A stretch of 60,648 bases of DNA. It comes from CAYFJO01 sp964343305. GTDB lineage: Bacteria > Planctomycetota > Planctomycetia > Pirellulales > Pirellulaceae. Of the stretch, positions 1 through 9,147 are shown piece by piece (position 1 is the first letter of the stretch; each line of letters opens with the position of its first letter). Location of the stretch: NCBI GenBank assembly GCA_964343305.1, contig CAYFJO010000015.1, positions 1 to 60,648 on the forward strand, in the 5' to 3' direction. The notes beneath the pieces were generated by a model. The model saw only the letters and a list, made by a program, of their open reading frames with translations. It searched no databases and was not told the origin of the DNA. A program made the translations under genes and the position numbers.

Positions 1-418
1 AGAATTCGTCGAAGGCTTGGATGGCCGCCGCAAAGTCGTCCATGTTGACCGGCTTTTTGACGTACGCCCTGGCATTCAATTCGTAAGCCGCCCGGATGTC
101 TTCTTCTGCTTCGGATGTCGTCAAGACGATGACCGGAATGCGACGCAACGATTCATCACTCTGCATCGCCTCTAAAACTTCGATGCCATTTTTCTTTGGC
201 AGGTTCAAATCCAGCAGCACGACGTCGGGCGTGGGCTTGCCGGCGAACGCGCCTTCGCCGTTCAAGTATTCGATCGCCAATACCCCATCGACAACGTGGT
301 TGATGTTCCTATTGACCTTGCCTTTTTCAAAAGCGATCAACGTCAATTTGGCATCACTCGGGCTGTCCTCGACAAGCAGGATTTCGACAGGTCGGCGAAG
401 TTGAACACCAGTGGGCAT
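1..418 (-). CDS. Single-domain response regulator (Rcp1-like), 3' end outside the window
   Basis: The minus-strand frame opens at an ATG at 418 and runs off the window edge, giving 139 codons. It reads as a CheY-like receiver: acidic pocket LLVEDSPSD, phosphoacceptor in VVLLDLNLP, the Thr of VIVLTTSEAEED and the Lys of YVKKPVNMDDF are all present. Rcp1-type stand-alone receivers accept phosphate from phytochrome-type kinases. The histidine kinase lying just upstream on the same strand (512-2209), with an H-box of exactly that kinase subclass, is the obvious partner. No output domain is visible before the edge, and the family usually ends shortly after this point. The gap to the kinase is about 90 bp and is filled by a REPIN-like palindrome, so co-transcription is plausible but not shown. 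Confidence 0.88.
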   Translation of the reverse strand, partial: MPTGVQLRRPVEILLVEDSPSDAKLTLIAFEKGKVNRNINHVVDGVLAIEYLNGEGAFAGKPTPDVVLLDLNLPKKNGIEVLEAMQSDESLRRIPVIVLTTSEAEEDIRAAYELNARAYVKKPVNMDDFAAAIQAFDEF

Positions 419-430
419 GATTTCCTCATC

Positions 431-499
431 GTAGCCGAAGTCGCCAAGACTTCGGATTGCATGGCGATAGACTTCCAAAGTCTTGGCGACTTCGGCTAC
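431..499. repeat. REPIN-like inverted pair with GTAG feet
   Basis: Two arms, 431-455 and 475-499, are reverse complements over 24 of 25 positions. Each arm starts, read inward, with GTAG followed by a self-complementary core: CCGAAGTC, loop GCCAA, GACTTCGG in the left arm. A GTAG foot next to a short hairpin, with two units in inverted orientation, is the published architecture of REP doublets (REPINs) moved by RAYT tyrosine transposases. It sits between a kinase gene and its downstream receiver gene. Confidence 0.75.
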
Positions 500-511
500 C
501 GAAACCGCAGG

Positions 512-2209
512 TTACTTTCCTTTTGGCAACGAGAAATAGAACGTGCTGCCTTCGCCCGGCTGAGACCTGACCCAAATGCGGCCTCGGTGGCGGTGGACGA
601 TCTTGCGAGCGAGCGAGAGACCGATCCCCGTGCCAGGATATTTGTCGCGCGTATGCAGGCGTTGGAAGATGACGAAAATGCGTTTGGCATGTTCGATATC
701 GAAACCGATGCCGTTGTCACGCACTGAGAAGACAAATCGACCGTCTTGTTCATCCGCCTGAACATCGACTTGCGGTGGTTGTTCGCCTCGAAACTTGATG
801 GCGTTGTGGAGCAGGTGTTGCAGTAGTTGCACGAGTTGTGCCTGGTCGCCGGTCACCCTGGGCAAACCGTGATTCTTGACCGTTGCCTCGGCCTCTTTGA
901 TGTCGATGGCAAGATTGGCGGCTACCTCGTCGAACACCGCGTTGCCGTCGACGGGCACAAAGGGTCTGCCGGGCGTCTCGATCCGCGAGAACTGCAAGAG
1001 GTCGCTGATCAACGACTGCATGCGCTGAGCGCCATCGACCGAGTGTTGCAGATAACCCTGGGCCGTCTCGTCGAGCTGGCCACCGTACTCATGTTGCAAA
1101 AGCTCCGAAAAACCAACGACCGCCCGAAGCGGTTCCTGCAAATCGTGGGACGCGACGTAGGCGAATTGCTGTAATTCTTCGTTCGAGCGACGCAGGTCGT
1201 CTTCGACCGCTTTGCGCTCTTCGATTTCCTTTTGCAGCCGTCGATTGTCCGCTTCGCGATCACGGATCCGCCGCTGATGTTCGCGGGCCAATTCGACGGC
1301 CTGGCCCGCGACAGTCGAAATACTGGCCAGCATCTCGACATCCGCATTGTCGAACGCCGCGGTTTCGTCTTTGGTATCCAGATAAATCACGCCCAAGGCT
1401 TTGCCCAGCGGACTCATCAAGGGTGCACACATCATGGTTCGCACGGGAACGTCCAAAACGGATTCGGTGTCACCACCTTCATCCTTGCACAGCACCGCTT
1501 CGCGATTGGCCAACACACTTTGGGCCATGTCCTGGTCGACGGGTCCGACGGAGTTCTGTTCGTTCGTGCCGCCTTCCAGCTTCATCGCTTTGATCGCCAG
1601 TTGATCGTCCTTGCCTTGCAGCAAGATGTAACCGCGGTCGGCTTGCGAAAAGATCAAAAACAGATCATCGAGCGCACGGCTGAGCGTTTCATCCACGTCC
1701 AGCGACAGCCCCAGGTTGCGCATCATCATCAGCGAGGCACGCCACTTCTCGTCGGGATTGTTGCCGATCCGCGAATCCGAGGTGACGTCGATCGTGTTCA
1801 CAACGTTTGGGCCGCGGGCCTTGGTCGGCTTGACTGGAATGGCCGTCGCCGCTTGGTCATCCATGCCGCCAAGCGGCGCGTCCTGCGTATCACTGGTGAC
1901 AAAGAGCAGCGCCACGTCGTAAACCTGGATGCGGTCTTTATGTCCCAGCAAAACGGGTTTGTGAATTTGCGACCCGTTGACAAACGTACCGTTCAAGCTA
2001 TTGAGGTCTTCAATCCAAAAGCCGTCTTCGTGTAATCTGATCCGGCAATGCTCACGCGACACGCTGCCTGAATCGATGTGCACATCGCAAAAAGTGCTCC
2101 GCCCGATTGTGGCCTCGGTCCCCAGATCATATCGCTGTCCCGCGCTGGGACCTTTGACGATCACCAGCGTGGCGGTTTTGTCGGTGATAGCGCTGTTGGT
2201 TTTGGTCAT
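512..2209 (-). CDS. FHA-GAF sensor histidine kinase
   Basis: Cytoplasmic sensor kinase of about 565 residues. Domains in order: an FHA fold at about 15-105 (IGRSTFCDVHID, SREHCRI and the SLNGTFVNG signature), a GAF domain at about 160-315, a coiled coil, a dimerisation domain whose H-box reads ASHDLQEPLR, and an ATPase domain with N-box LLHNAIKF, G1 DNGIGFD and G2 GTGIGLSLA. FHA domains bind phosphothreonine, so the protein may read Ser/Thr kinase signals, which are abundant in planctomycetes; this is inference. There is no membrane segment. The start at 2209 (ATG) is preferred over an in-frame TTG at 2227. No strong Shine-Dalgarno is visible. The receiver gene follows immediately downstream. 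Confidence 0.9.
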   Translation of the reverse strand: MTKTNSAITDKTATLVIVKGPSAGQRYDLGTEATIGRSTFCDVHIDSGSVSREHCRIRLHEDGFWIEDLNSLNGTFVNGSQIHKPVLLGHKDRIQVYDVALLFVTSDTQDAPLGGMDDQAATAIPVKPTKARGPNVVNTIDVTSDSRIGNNPDEKWRASLMMMRNLGLSLDVDETLSRALDDLFLIFSQADRGYILLQGKDDQLAIKAMKLEGGTNEQNSVGPVDQDMAQSVLANREAVLCKDEGGDTESVLDVPVRTMMCAPLMSPLGKALGVIYLDTKDETAAFDNADVEMLASISTVAGQAVELAREHQRRIRDREADNRRLQKEIEERKAVEDDLRRSNEELQQFAYVASHDLQEPLRAVVGFSELLQHEYGGQLDETAQGYLQHSVDGAQRMQSLISDLLQFSRIETPGRPFVPVDGNAVFDEVAANLAIDIKEAEATVKNHGLPRVTGDQAQLVQLLQHLLHNAIKFRGEQPPQVDVQADEQDGRFVFSVRDNGIGFDIEHAKRIFVIFQRLHTRDKYPGTGIGLSLARKIVHRHRGRIWVRSQPGEGSTFYFSLPKGK

Positions 2210-2722
2210 TGCCGATTTCGTTTTCAACCGTCGCGTTGGCCGGAGCTCAAGCCGCGGGCCGTGCTGGCAGCAATGAACTCCGCGCGGCGCGAACGTTGGT
2301 CAACTCAGATCCTTCTTGCTATCCGTTTGCGGGAACAGTTAACGAACATATGGCGCTGGGTCTTAGGGGTGGGCAGTATGTGGCAGGATGTGCTAGTTCG
2401 TTTTGAAAACCGTCGGGCGAAATGGATATTGTTCCAATACGTAAATTTACGGGGGGGCGTCGGAATATTCCATAGTCAAAATAACCATGTGACGATGTTG
2501 AAAGCGGTTTTCTCGGGGTTTTCCCATCATTTTCCGATTCATTTCGGTAAACCGCAATGGTCAACGGAGTGCTGAACAAGCGGATGACGCGAAATTTCGG
2601 TCTCAACATGTAGAAGTGTGAAACACGCCACCACCAAATGTTGCGGCACGTTTCACGCGCCCTACACGAAAAACCGCCTCTTTCAGCAGTCCCCGTTGGG
2701 CACAGCGGATAAACGATTTGCT
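2210..2722. other. Intergenic, no gene recognised
   Basis: About 510 bp between the STAND ATPase gene and the kinase gene, both on the minus strand. The open frames here are short, low-complexity or antisense and none resembles a protein family. It presumably holds the kinase promoter, but I see no convincing -35/-10 pair. Confidence 0.5.
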
Positions 2723-4498
2723 CTAATTTTCCGATTGAAGTTGCTTCAGGTTTTCGGCCAGTTGGCGAAGATAGCGGTGGTCGGCCGGATAGTGTTTAGC
2801 CAGAACCTGTTGCGCGCGGCGATAGTGCAGGCAGGCTTCGTCCGAGTGGTTGTCGGCCAGTTCGATGTCGCCCATCGTCCATTGTCGCAGACCGAGCTTC
2901 GGATGGTCCGGGGCGAAATGCTTTTCCTCGATTTCCATCGCCTGGTGCAAAAACCGCTGGGCCTTGCGCAACTCGCCCAGTGAACGTTGGATGTTGGCCA
3001 TGTTGGCATAGTGCTCCGCCAGGACCGGGTCGTCCGTGTTCCGGTTGCGTTGGTCGAGCTGCAACGCGCGGTCCATCAAATGGCGAGCCTGTTGCGGGTC
3101 ACCCGTCGAGTTTAGCGCGGTCGCCTTTTCCGACAGCAACATGCTCACGGTCTTTGGCGCGACCTGATCCACGACCGTGTCGTCAAGATACACATCGAGC
3201 AGGTCGATCACTTCGTACAACCGGCCCAGCCGATTCAAGATCAACGCCGTTTGCCGCGCCATCTCGGCCCCGACCTGGTACTTGCGGTGCGACCGCAAAT
3301 CCTTGACAAATTCAACCATCGACGTCACTTCGTTGCGCAGCGTGTTGATGTTGCCCGACGACTCGCGCTGTTGCGTCACATCGACCAATTGGTCATGGAC
3401 GTCTTCTTGTTGAAACTTGCCTTGTTCGAATTGATTCATCATGTGTGCGTGCAAGATATGCGGCATGCCGATCACCGCACATCCCGGCGCATAAGCACGC
3501 AACAGTTGCAGCGACAACAATTGAGCGAGCACTTTTTTGCCAGTCTCCAACTTGCCCAGGATCTTGGCCAGCTTGGTCGCTTCATTGGATTGGACCAGCG
3601 GCATCAACCAACTGAGCACAACGCGGTTGGTCGGCAACAGCGTCGCGTATTCCATCGCCAGACGTTGTTGCGGCGGCAAGGATTCGAGCACTTCGTCAAA
3701 CACGGCATGGACCAGCAGCACAAAGTCGTCGGCCGATTTTCCGCGCCGCGGCTTTTCCAACGTCGCAAATCGACGGAAAAACTCACTCCACGCCACGTCC
3801 GCATTGAGCGACATGAAACAACCGACCAACGACAACCCGACCGGATATCCGTCGAACCACTCGACGATTTCGCCAACGATCGACTCGTTGTCTTCGTCCA
3901 GCGCGTCAGCGCGATACGCCGCCAATGCTCGGATGCCTTGTTCGCGCGGCAAGCCGCCGATCGTGAACGTCGTGGCCCCGCTGAGCGACTCGCAATTGGT
4001 CGTGATCAGCACGCGGCAGTTGTCTTGAGGGATGATTTTGGCTCTCCGCGCGTCGGCCCAGACGCGCGAATCGTCCAGGCCGTCGAGAATCATTAGCGAC
4101 GGTTTTGCCGCCGACAAGTGCCGCCGCACGATCGTCGCACCTCGTTTTTCATCCGATTGCAGATCCAGGCCCAGGATCCCGGCAAGCTTGGCGATCTCGG
4201 CCATCAACAAACCGGAGCCCGCGTTGACAAACAGCACACCGCCGCGAAATTGGTCGAGCAGCTTCCAGCCGTAGTGGATCGCCAGCGACGTTTTGCCAAA
4301 CCCGCCCAGCGTGTGTTGGTCGGCCGGTTGCGTGATGGCGACGACGCGGTGCTTGTTGACGAGTTGGTGCAACTCACGCATCTCGTCCCCACGGCCGACG
4401 AATTTGGGATGGCGCGGCGGCAAGTTCTTGGGCGTCGTTTGCGGAGTCGATCCCGGTTGCTTTGCCGTGGTTTCGTCAGTTTGGTCTGAGCTTGCCAT
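2723..4498 (-). CDS. STAND-class NTPase (NB-ARC-like) with C-terminal TPRs
   Basis: 591-residue cytoplasmic protein. After about 30 linker residues comes FVGRGDEM, typical of the start of NB-ARC/NACHT modules. The P-loop GGFGKTS is at 65-71, the Walker B LMILDGLDD at about 135-143, and a sensor-like RVLITTN follows. A winged-helix-like middle leads into tetratricopeptide repeats over roughly the last 200 residues (SEKATALNSTGD, HYANMANIQRSLGE, RRAQQVLAKHY). STAND proteins are switch ATPases that oligomerise on ligand binding. This one lacks an obvious N-terminal effector domain, so it must act through a partner. It lies 14 bp downstream of a double-receiver gene on the same strand, which suggests control by phosphorelay. 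A role in signalling or in defence are both possible; neither is shown. Confidence 0.85.
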   Translation of the reverse strand: MASSDQTDETTAKQPGSTPQTTPKNLPPRHPKFVGRGDEMRELHQLVNKHRVVAITQPADQHTLGGFGKTSLAIHYGWKLLDQFRGGVLFVNAGSGLLMAEIAKLAGILGLDLQSDEKRGATIVRRHLSAAKPSLMILDGLDDSRVWADARRAKIIPQDNCRVLITTNCESLSGATTFTIGGLPREQGIRALAAYRADALDEDNESIVGEIVEWFDGYPVGLSLVGCFMSLNADVAWSEFFRRFATLEKPRRGKSADDFVLLVHAVFDEVLESLPPQQRLAMEYATLLPTNRVVLSWLMPLVQSNEATKLAKILGKLETGKKVLAQLLSLQLLRAYAPGCAVIGMPHILHAHMMNQFEQGKFQQEDVHDQLVDVTQQRESSGNINTLRNEVTSMVEFVKDLRSHRKYQVGAEMARQTALILNRLGRLYEVIDLLDVYLDDTVVDQVAPKTVSMLLSEKATALNSTGDPQQARHLMDRALQLDQRNRNTDDPVLAEHYANMANIQRSLGELRKAQRFLHQAMEIEEKHFAPDHPKLGLRQWTMGDIELADNHSDEACLHYRRAQQVLAKHYPADHRYLRQLAENLKQLQSEN

Positions 4499-4512
4499 CG
4501 AATTCGCGCCGA

Positions 4513-5310
4513 TTACTTTTCGGCGATTTGAATCCAGTAACGTCCCAACAATTCCATCACGGTGGCGAGGCCGTCCAGACCGACTGGTTTCGGGCAGTAT
4601 CCATCGACGGCCAGTTCGTCGATCCGCGTAATATCATTTTCGTCAAGAGAGCTGGTCAATACAACAATCGGAATGTCGGCCAACCCTGGATCTTGACGAA
4701 TTTTTTCGAGCGCCTCGTGGCCGCTCATCTCTGGCATGTTCAAGTCCAGCAATATCAAATCAGGCCGCGGCGACTCGCTGGGATTGCAAAACTTGCCGCG
4801 ATGATGCAGATAATCGAGCAACTGGACACCGTTTTCGACGAACCGGACATCGCTGACGAAACGCGACTTTTTCAAAGCCCGCGCGGTAAGGATTCGATCG
4901 GCTTCCTCGTCCTCGGCATACAGAATGGTCATCTTCTGTTGCGACGAGGGCGAATCGATCGCACTGCCGACCGCTTGAGAAAGGATCTCGCTGTTTAACA
5001 TTTGCTTGGGCAGATAGCCGGACGCGCCACGCTTGAGCGACTTGGCGGCAAACTCTTCGCTGCCGCCCCCGACGACCATGATAAACGGCACGCGAGCCGC
5101 TTCGAGATCGGCGACCAATTCCGAGCCATCCATGTCAGGCAAAATGTATTCGACCAGCGCGCAAGCGAATTTTTCGCTGCGCAATATCTCACGAGCATCG
5201 AATCCTGTGTTGGCGTCGACCACGTCGAATTCATCGCCCAACATCCGATGCATCGCTTCGCGATCAACGTCGTCGTCTTCGACCAACAGGATACGGTTTG
5301 ATTCAGGCAT
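4513..5310 (-). CDS. Double receiver protein; first receiver lacks its phosphoacceptor Asp
   Basis: 265 residues made of two CheY-like domains and no output domain. Domain 1 (about 4-118) keeps the acidic pair (LLVEDDD) and Lys102 but has Glu54 where the phosphorylated Asp should be (ALVEYILPDMDG), and Gly at the usual Thr/Ser switch position (IMVVGGGS). Domain 2 (about 127-262) is canonical, with Asp189 in LILLDLNMP, TSSLDEND and GYCPKPVG. The start at 5310 (MPESNR) leads straight into the fold; the 25-codon longer frame adds unrelated residues. The gene is followed after 14 bp by the STAND ATPase gene and is divergent from the receiver-kinase gene at 5548. The Glu may mimic constitutive phosphorylation. 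Confidence 0.88.
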   Translation of the reverse strand: MPESNRILLVEDDDVDREAMHRMLGDEFDVVDANTGFDAREILRSEKFACALVEYILPDMDGSELVADLEAARVPFIMVVGGGSEEFAAKSLKRGASGYLPKQMLNSEILSQAVGSAIDSPSSQQKMTILYAEDEEADRILTARALKKSRFVSDVRFVENGVQLLDYLHHRGKFCNPSESPRPDLILLDLNMPEMSGHEALEKIRQDPGLADIPIVVLTSSLDENDITRIDELAVDGYCPKPVGLDGLATVMELLGRYWIQIAEK

Positions 5311-5547
5311 GACGTTTTCATTGTAACACGGACCGACACGAATCGATAATGGTTCACAAGCCGGCATGGGGTTAGGGGGGAACACGTTTCACTCACTTGC
5401 GCGACGGCAAGTTCAACACATGGGGGAATCACCTACGCGCTAACTTGCTCGACACCGTTGACGCTCCGTGGTACCCTTACCTTCCCTCTTCAAGCATGCG
5501 TCACTTACTTTGTTTTGGCGGTTCTCCAATCCGTGGGATGCGACTTG

Positions 5548-6825
5548 ATGTCGTCACAGGGCTCGATTCAAATCTTGATGATCGAAGACAGTCCGGCGGA
5601 TGTCGCGGTCATCCGCGCGCTGTTGGCCAAGGTCCGGGCCCGTCAGTTTCAGCTTGAACAAGTTGGCCTGCTGGCCGAAGGAATGGCGCGAGTCGAACAA
5701 AGTGGCATCGACGTCGTTCTGCTCGATTTGAGTTTGCCCGATAGCCACGGAATCGGCGGGTGCAAACAACTGGCCGGCCAATCGCCGCGCGTGCCGATTG
5801 TGGTGCTCACGGGTTTGGATGACGAGGCGGTTGCGATTGAAACGGTTCAACAAGGTGCACAAGACTACCTGGTCAAAGGCCAGATCGACAGCAATCTTCT
5901 CGGCCGCTCGTTGTTGTACGCCATCGAGCGAAAACGAATCGAAGCCGAGCTGCAGCAAGCTCACGACAAGCTCGAACAGCGCGTCGACGAACGCACGGCT
6001 GAATTGAGAGAAAAGAACGCCGAACTGAAAATGGTGATTCGGCAACGGGACCGGGCCGAACAGCTCGCCCGGCGACGTCAAGAAGAGTTGGCTCACGTCG
6101 CGCGATTGAATACGCTTGGCGAGATGGCGTCGACGATGGCCCACGAGTTGAACCAGCCGCTAACCGCGATTGTTGGCTACACGCGCAGTTGTCTGAGCCG
6201 CATGGAAAACGCCGCATCCAACGGCGACGGATTGTACGAAGAGTTGGCGGTCGAAATAGAAAAAACCGCCGAACAAGCCAAACGCGGCGGCGAAATCATC
6301 AAACGACTGCGGCGACTGGTTCGAAAACGCGAATCCGATCGGATGGCCACCGACATTAACGATTGCGTCGACGCGGTGGTTCAATTTGTCGGGCCCGACA
6401 TTCGAAGAAGCCGCGTCGATGTGCAAGTGGAGTTGGACGAGAGTCTCCCCCGGGTTCAAGCCGATCGGATTCAGATTGAACAAGTTTTGTTGAACCTCGT
6501 CCGCAACGCCTTTGATGCGATGAAGGAATGCGACACGCGGCGGATCGTGATTTCGACCGCTGTCGATAAACAAAACAGTATCGAAGTCAAAGTCACCGAC
6601 CGCGGCCCCGCGATCGATGCCGTGAAACTGGGCGTAGTCTTTGACCCGTTTTATTCGACCAAAGAAGACGGGCTGGGCCTCGGCCTATCGATCAGCAAAT
6701 CGATCATCGAAGCTCATCAGGGCAAGTTGACGGTGGCACCCAACACGGACCAAGGATTAACGTTTCGGTTTACTTTGCCCATCGACGAGGCGGACGTCAC
6801 GGGCCTTGGAAGAGGATGGACGTGA
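5548..6825 (+). CDS. Receiver-histidine kinase (FixL-type transmitter)
   Basis: About 425 residues. An N-terminal receiver (about 5-125) has Asp in DVVLLDLSLP, Thr in IVVLTGLD and Lys in DYLVKGQ. A long coiled coil (HDKLEQRVDERTAELREKN) leads to an HWE/FixL-like dimerisation helix with H-box MAHELNQPLTAIVGYT, then an ATPase domain with N-box LNLVRNAFDAM, VFDPFYSTK and GLGLGLSISKSII. The protein has no membrane segment, so it senses through its receiver, as an intermediate in a phosphorelay. The ATG at 5548 is preferred; a TTG at 5458 would add 30 residues of unrelated sequence. Its stop overlaps the start of the downstream FixJ-type regulator by one base (TGATG), which implies coupled translation and a cognate pair. 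Confidence 0.88.
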   Translation: MSSQGSIQILMIEDSPADVAVIRALLAKVRARQFQLEQVGLLAEGMARVEQSGIDVVLLDLSLPDSHGIGGCKQLAGQSPRVPIVVLTGLDDEAVAIETVQQGAQDYLVKGQIDSNLLGRSLLYAIERKRIEAELQQAHDKLEQRVDERTAELREKNAELKMVIRQRDRAEQLARRRQEELAHVARLNTLGEMASTMAHELNQPLTAIVGYTRSCLSRMENAASNGDGLYEELAVEIEKTAEQAKRGGEIIKRLRRLVRKRESDRMATDINDCVDAVVQFVGPDIRRSRVDVQVELDESLPRVQADRIQIEQVLLNLVRNAFDAMKECDTRRIVISTAVDKQNSIEVKVTDRGPAIDAVKLGVVFDPFYSTKEDGLGLGLSISKSIIEAHQGKLTVAPNTDQGLTFRFTLPIDEADVTGLGRGWT

Positions 6826-7454
6826 TGAGTACCAGTCTCCGCCGCTCGGATGCCAAAGTCTTCGTCGTGGACGACGATGACCACGTGCGCGATGCCTTGT
6901 CGTGCATGTTGGAAGCGGAAGGGTTTCGTGTGCAGCCGTTTGATTCCGCCAGGGCCTTTCTCGATGGTCACGACGGAACGACCGATGGCTGTTTGCTGCT
7001 CGATATCGACATGCCGGAGATGGACGGGCTAGAGCTGCAAGAGGAATTGAATCGGCGCGAGATTTTCATCCCGATCATCATCCTCACGGCTCACGGCAAT
7101 GTTCCGTTGGCCGTGCAGACCTTGAGATCGGGCGCGGTCGACTTTGTGGAAAAACCGTTCGACGAAGAGGATCTGATTCAACGCATCCATGGCGCGATCG
7201 CACGGAATCTGAGCGTCGAAGTCAATCCGGCCGAGCGCGCCGTCATTCAACAACGATTAGTCACATTGTCGGATCGTGAAAAGGAGATTTTGGAGTTAGT
7301 GGTCGCCGGCAAGTGGATCAAGATCATCGCCTCGGAACTGGGCACCAGCCCCAACACGGTGCGCAACCAACGCTCAAAGATCCTCGACAAGATGCAGGCC
7401 GATTCGGTGCCGGACCTGGTGCGAATGGTGATGATCAGCCGCACGGGGCAATGA
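6825..7454 (+). CDS. FixJ-family response regulator (receiver plus LuxR HTH)
   Basis: 209 residues. The receiver has VFVVDDDD, phosphoacceptor CLLLDIDMPEMDG, LTAHGNVPLAV and DFVEKPFDEED. The C-terminal helix-turn-helix is of LuxR/NarL type: LSDREKEILELVVAGKWIKIIASELGTS is in the right place, followed by NTVRNQRSKILDKM. FixJ proteins bind DNA as phosphorylated dimers and activate transcription. The start at 6825 has an AGAGGA ribosome site nine bases upstream and shares the A of the upstream kinase stop; an ATG at 6816 is possible but less well placed. The regulator is translationally coupled to the FixL-like kinase at 5548, which should be its phosphodonor. The target genes are unknown. Confidence 0.92.
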   Translation: MSTSLRRSDAKVFVVDDDDHVRDALSCMLEAEGFRVQPFDSARAFLDGHDGTTDGCLLLDIDMPEMDGLELQEELNRREIFIPIIILTAHGNVPLAVQTLRSGAVDFVEKPFDEEDLIQRIHGAIARNLSVEVNPAERAVIQQRLVTLSDREKEILELVVAGKWIKIIASELGTSPNTVRNQRSKILDKMQADSVPDLVRMVMISRTGQ

Positions 7455-7913
7455 CGGGAATGACGAAGGGGGTGTTCGTAACGTGTCCCATCGTGCATGA
7501 AGTGCACAGTTCTCAGACGTTAAAGGTGTGGTGCCGCGAGTCTACAAACTGTTGTGTGGTCAAAAAAGTACGGATTTGTCCGGATCGGTTTAGCCCGGCG
7601 GTCATGGCTTACGCGTCAGCGAACATGAACCATTTTTCGACCCAGGACGGTTCGACCTTGGTCACGACTGCAGCCCTTAGCAGCCACCCCAGCGCCATCA
7701 GTTGGATTGCACAATTCACTGGCCGGAACTGCGGTCGGTGGATTTCACCGCTGCGGCGGAGGACAACTTCGTTCGGCTCGCGGGCGATGCAACCGCTGCA
7801 GCGAAGCAGGTTGCCGAGTCGATTCCAAGCACGCTGCAACTATCGCAACAGAACCAATATCGTGTTGCGTGGAACGATAGATTAACGGTGAATCGCGCCA
7901 CACATGGCGTCGC
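7455..7913. other. Intergenic, no gene recognised
   Basis: Convergent gap between the FixJ gene and the FG-GAP gene. An open frame crosses it on the plus strand but has no recognisable family, no ribosome site, and continues antisense into the next gene. The first 19 bases around 7441-7459, which include the fixJ stop, recur exactly at 19449-19467 (see findings). Confidence 0.5.
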
Positions 7914-9119
7914 CTACTTGTTTATTTTTTCGGGGTTCTCGAACCAGATCACTCCCCAGCCGCCGTTCTCGTCTGTGGTCACGACGTCCACATCTCCGTC
8001 ACCATCGAGATCACCCAGCCAGGCGTTGTCCATCTTTCTGCGGGTTATCGCGCCCGGCATCTTCAGCGTCGTCGCTTTCCAGTTCGCCGCCTTCAGCGAA
8101 TCACCAGTGAACGTCGCCGTCCAAAGATCCCCGGCTTTAGGGATCACAAGGATCTCCTTCTTGCGCGGATCGCCGTCCAGGTCCAGCACGGCGACCCCTT
8201 TCGGCAAACTGCTGCCTGGTTGATCGATGATGATTTCGTGGAGTTTCGGCTCGCCACTGCGATTAGTCCGCAGTAGCACCAGAATCTGCTTGCGAATCGT
8301 TACACTACTTCCGCCGGCGATGATGAAATCTTCGATCGCATCGCCATTGACATCCGCGACGGCCATGAACATCGCCCCCTTGTGGGAACTGATCGTTTTT
8401 CGCGGCCACGGCTCGGTGACCTTCTCCTTGCCGGGGTTGACGTACCAGAAGATTTCCGCGCCGCGATCAGGAACGACGATGTCCGTATCGCCGTCTTTGT
8501 CAACGTCGGTCATGATGCAGTTCATCGGCCAGCGCGTTACGCCAAGGGTAAACATCTTCCAGTTCGCGGCAACGTGCTTTCCTTTGACCGGTTGCCGGTA
8601 CCAGTCCCGCGCGCCGACGATCAAATCATTGAGCCCGTCACCGTCCATATCCACCACCGTGGGGACGCGACGTTCTCTATCGAACAGCGTCATTTTGATC
8701 CACTTCGACGAATCGCGGATGTGTTCCTTGCCGGGATTAAAGTAGACCCAACCGCCGTTGGCGATGTAGTCCATGTCGCCGTCATTATCGAGGTCGCCGA
8801 TTCCCGAGTCTTCACACTTTCCGTGCTTGAACTCGATGAAGTCGGTCCAATAGTCGCGGACCTTGCCAGGGCCGGGATTGAAAAAGAGCCGGCTGTAGCC
8901 ACCTTCTTCGGCATTCGAAAAAACATCGAGATCACCGTCACGGTCCCAGTCGTGCAGGTTGATGCCATCCGGTCCGTGATTCTGCGGATCGGATCGAATG
9001 ACGTTGCACCTCCAACCGCCGGGGCCGGGTTTTCCACGGTATTTCTCCCAGGCCTGCGGTGACTGCGCAAAAAGTGCACCGCCAGAAATCAAAATGAACG
9101 GAAGAATCATTCGTTTCAT
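7914..9119 (-). CDS. Secreted FG-GAP/VCBS repeat protein (beta-propeller)
   Basis: 401 residues. A signal peptide (MKRMILPFILISGGALFAQ) is followed by at least six repeats carrying the calcium-binding FG-GAP pattern: DWDRDGDLDVF, DLDNDGDMDYI, DMDGDGLNDLI, DVDKDGDTDIV, DVNGDAIEDFI and DLDGDGDVDVV. This is an integrin-alpha-like seven-bladed propeller, secreted, with no membrane anchor or second domain. Such proteins are very numerous in planctomycetes; their substrates are usually unknown. The start at 9119 follows a GGAGG ribosome site, so the longer 417-codon frame is rejected. The next gene upstream on the same strand (9148-12054) ends 28 bp away, so the two are probably one operon of exported propellers. 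Confidence 0.88.
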   Translation of the reverse strand: MKRMILPFILISGGALFAQSPQAWEKYRGKPGPGGWRCNVIRSDPQNHGPDGINLHDWDRDGDLDVFSNAEEGGYSRLFFNPGPGKVRDYWTDFIEFKHGKCEDSGIGDLDNDGDMDYIANGGWVYFNPGKEHIRDSSKWIKMTLFDRERRVPTVVDMDGDGLNDLIVGARDWYRQPVKGKHVAANWKMFTLGVTRWPMNCIMTDVDKDGDTDIVVPDRGAEIFWYVNPGKEKVTEPWPRKTISSHKGAMFMAVADVNGDAIEDFIIAGGSSVTIRKQILVLLRTNRSGEPKLHEIIIDQPGSSLPKGVAVLDLDGDPRKKEILVIPKAGDLWTATFTGDSLKAANWKATTLKMPGAITRRKMDNAWLGDLDGDGDVDVVTTDENGGWGVIWFENPEKINK

Positions 9120-9147
9120 CGCATCGCCTCCAAAGATCGTTCGTGAA

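Noticed and set aside
1232..2035. 267-codon plus-strand ORF
   Set aside because: Antisense shadow of the FHA-GAF kinase; composition-driven, no family resemblance, no ribosome site.
3251..4096. 281-codon plus-strand ORF
   Set aside because: Lies opposite the NB-ARC/TPR gene, whose P-loop and Walker B motifs show that the minus strand is coding.
2723..5310. Naming the STAND gene as an Avs-type anti-phage system
   Set aside because: No effector domain, no nearby restriction or defence gene, and the context is two-component signalling, so defence remains only a possibility.
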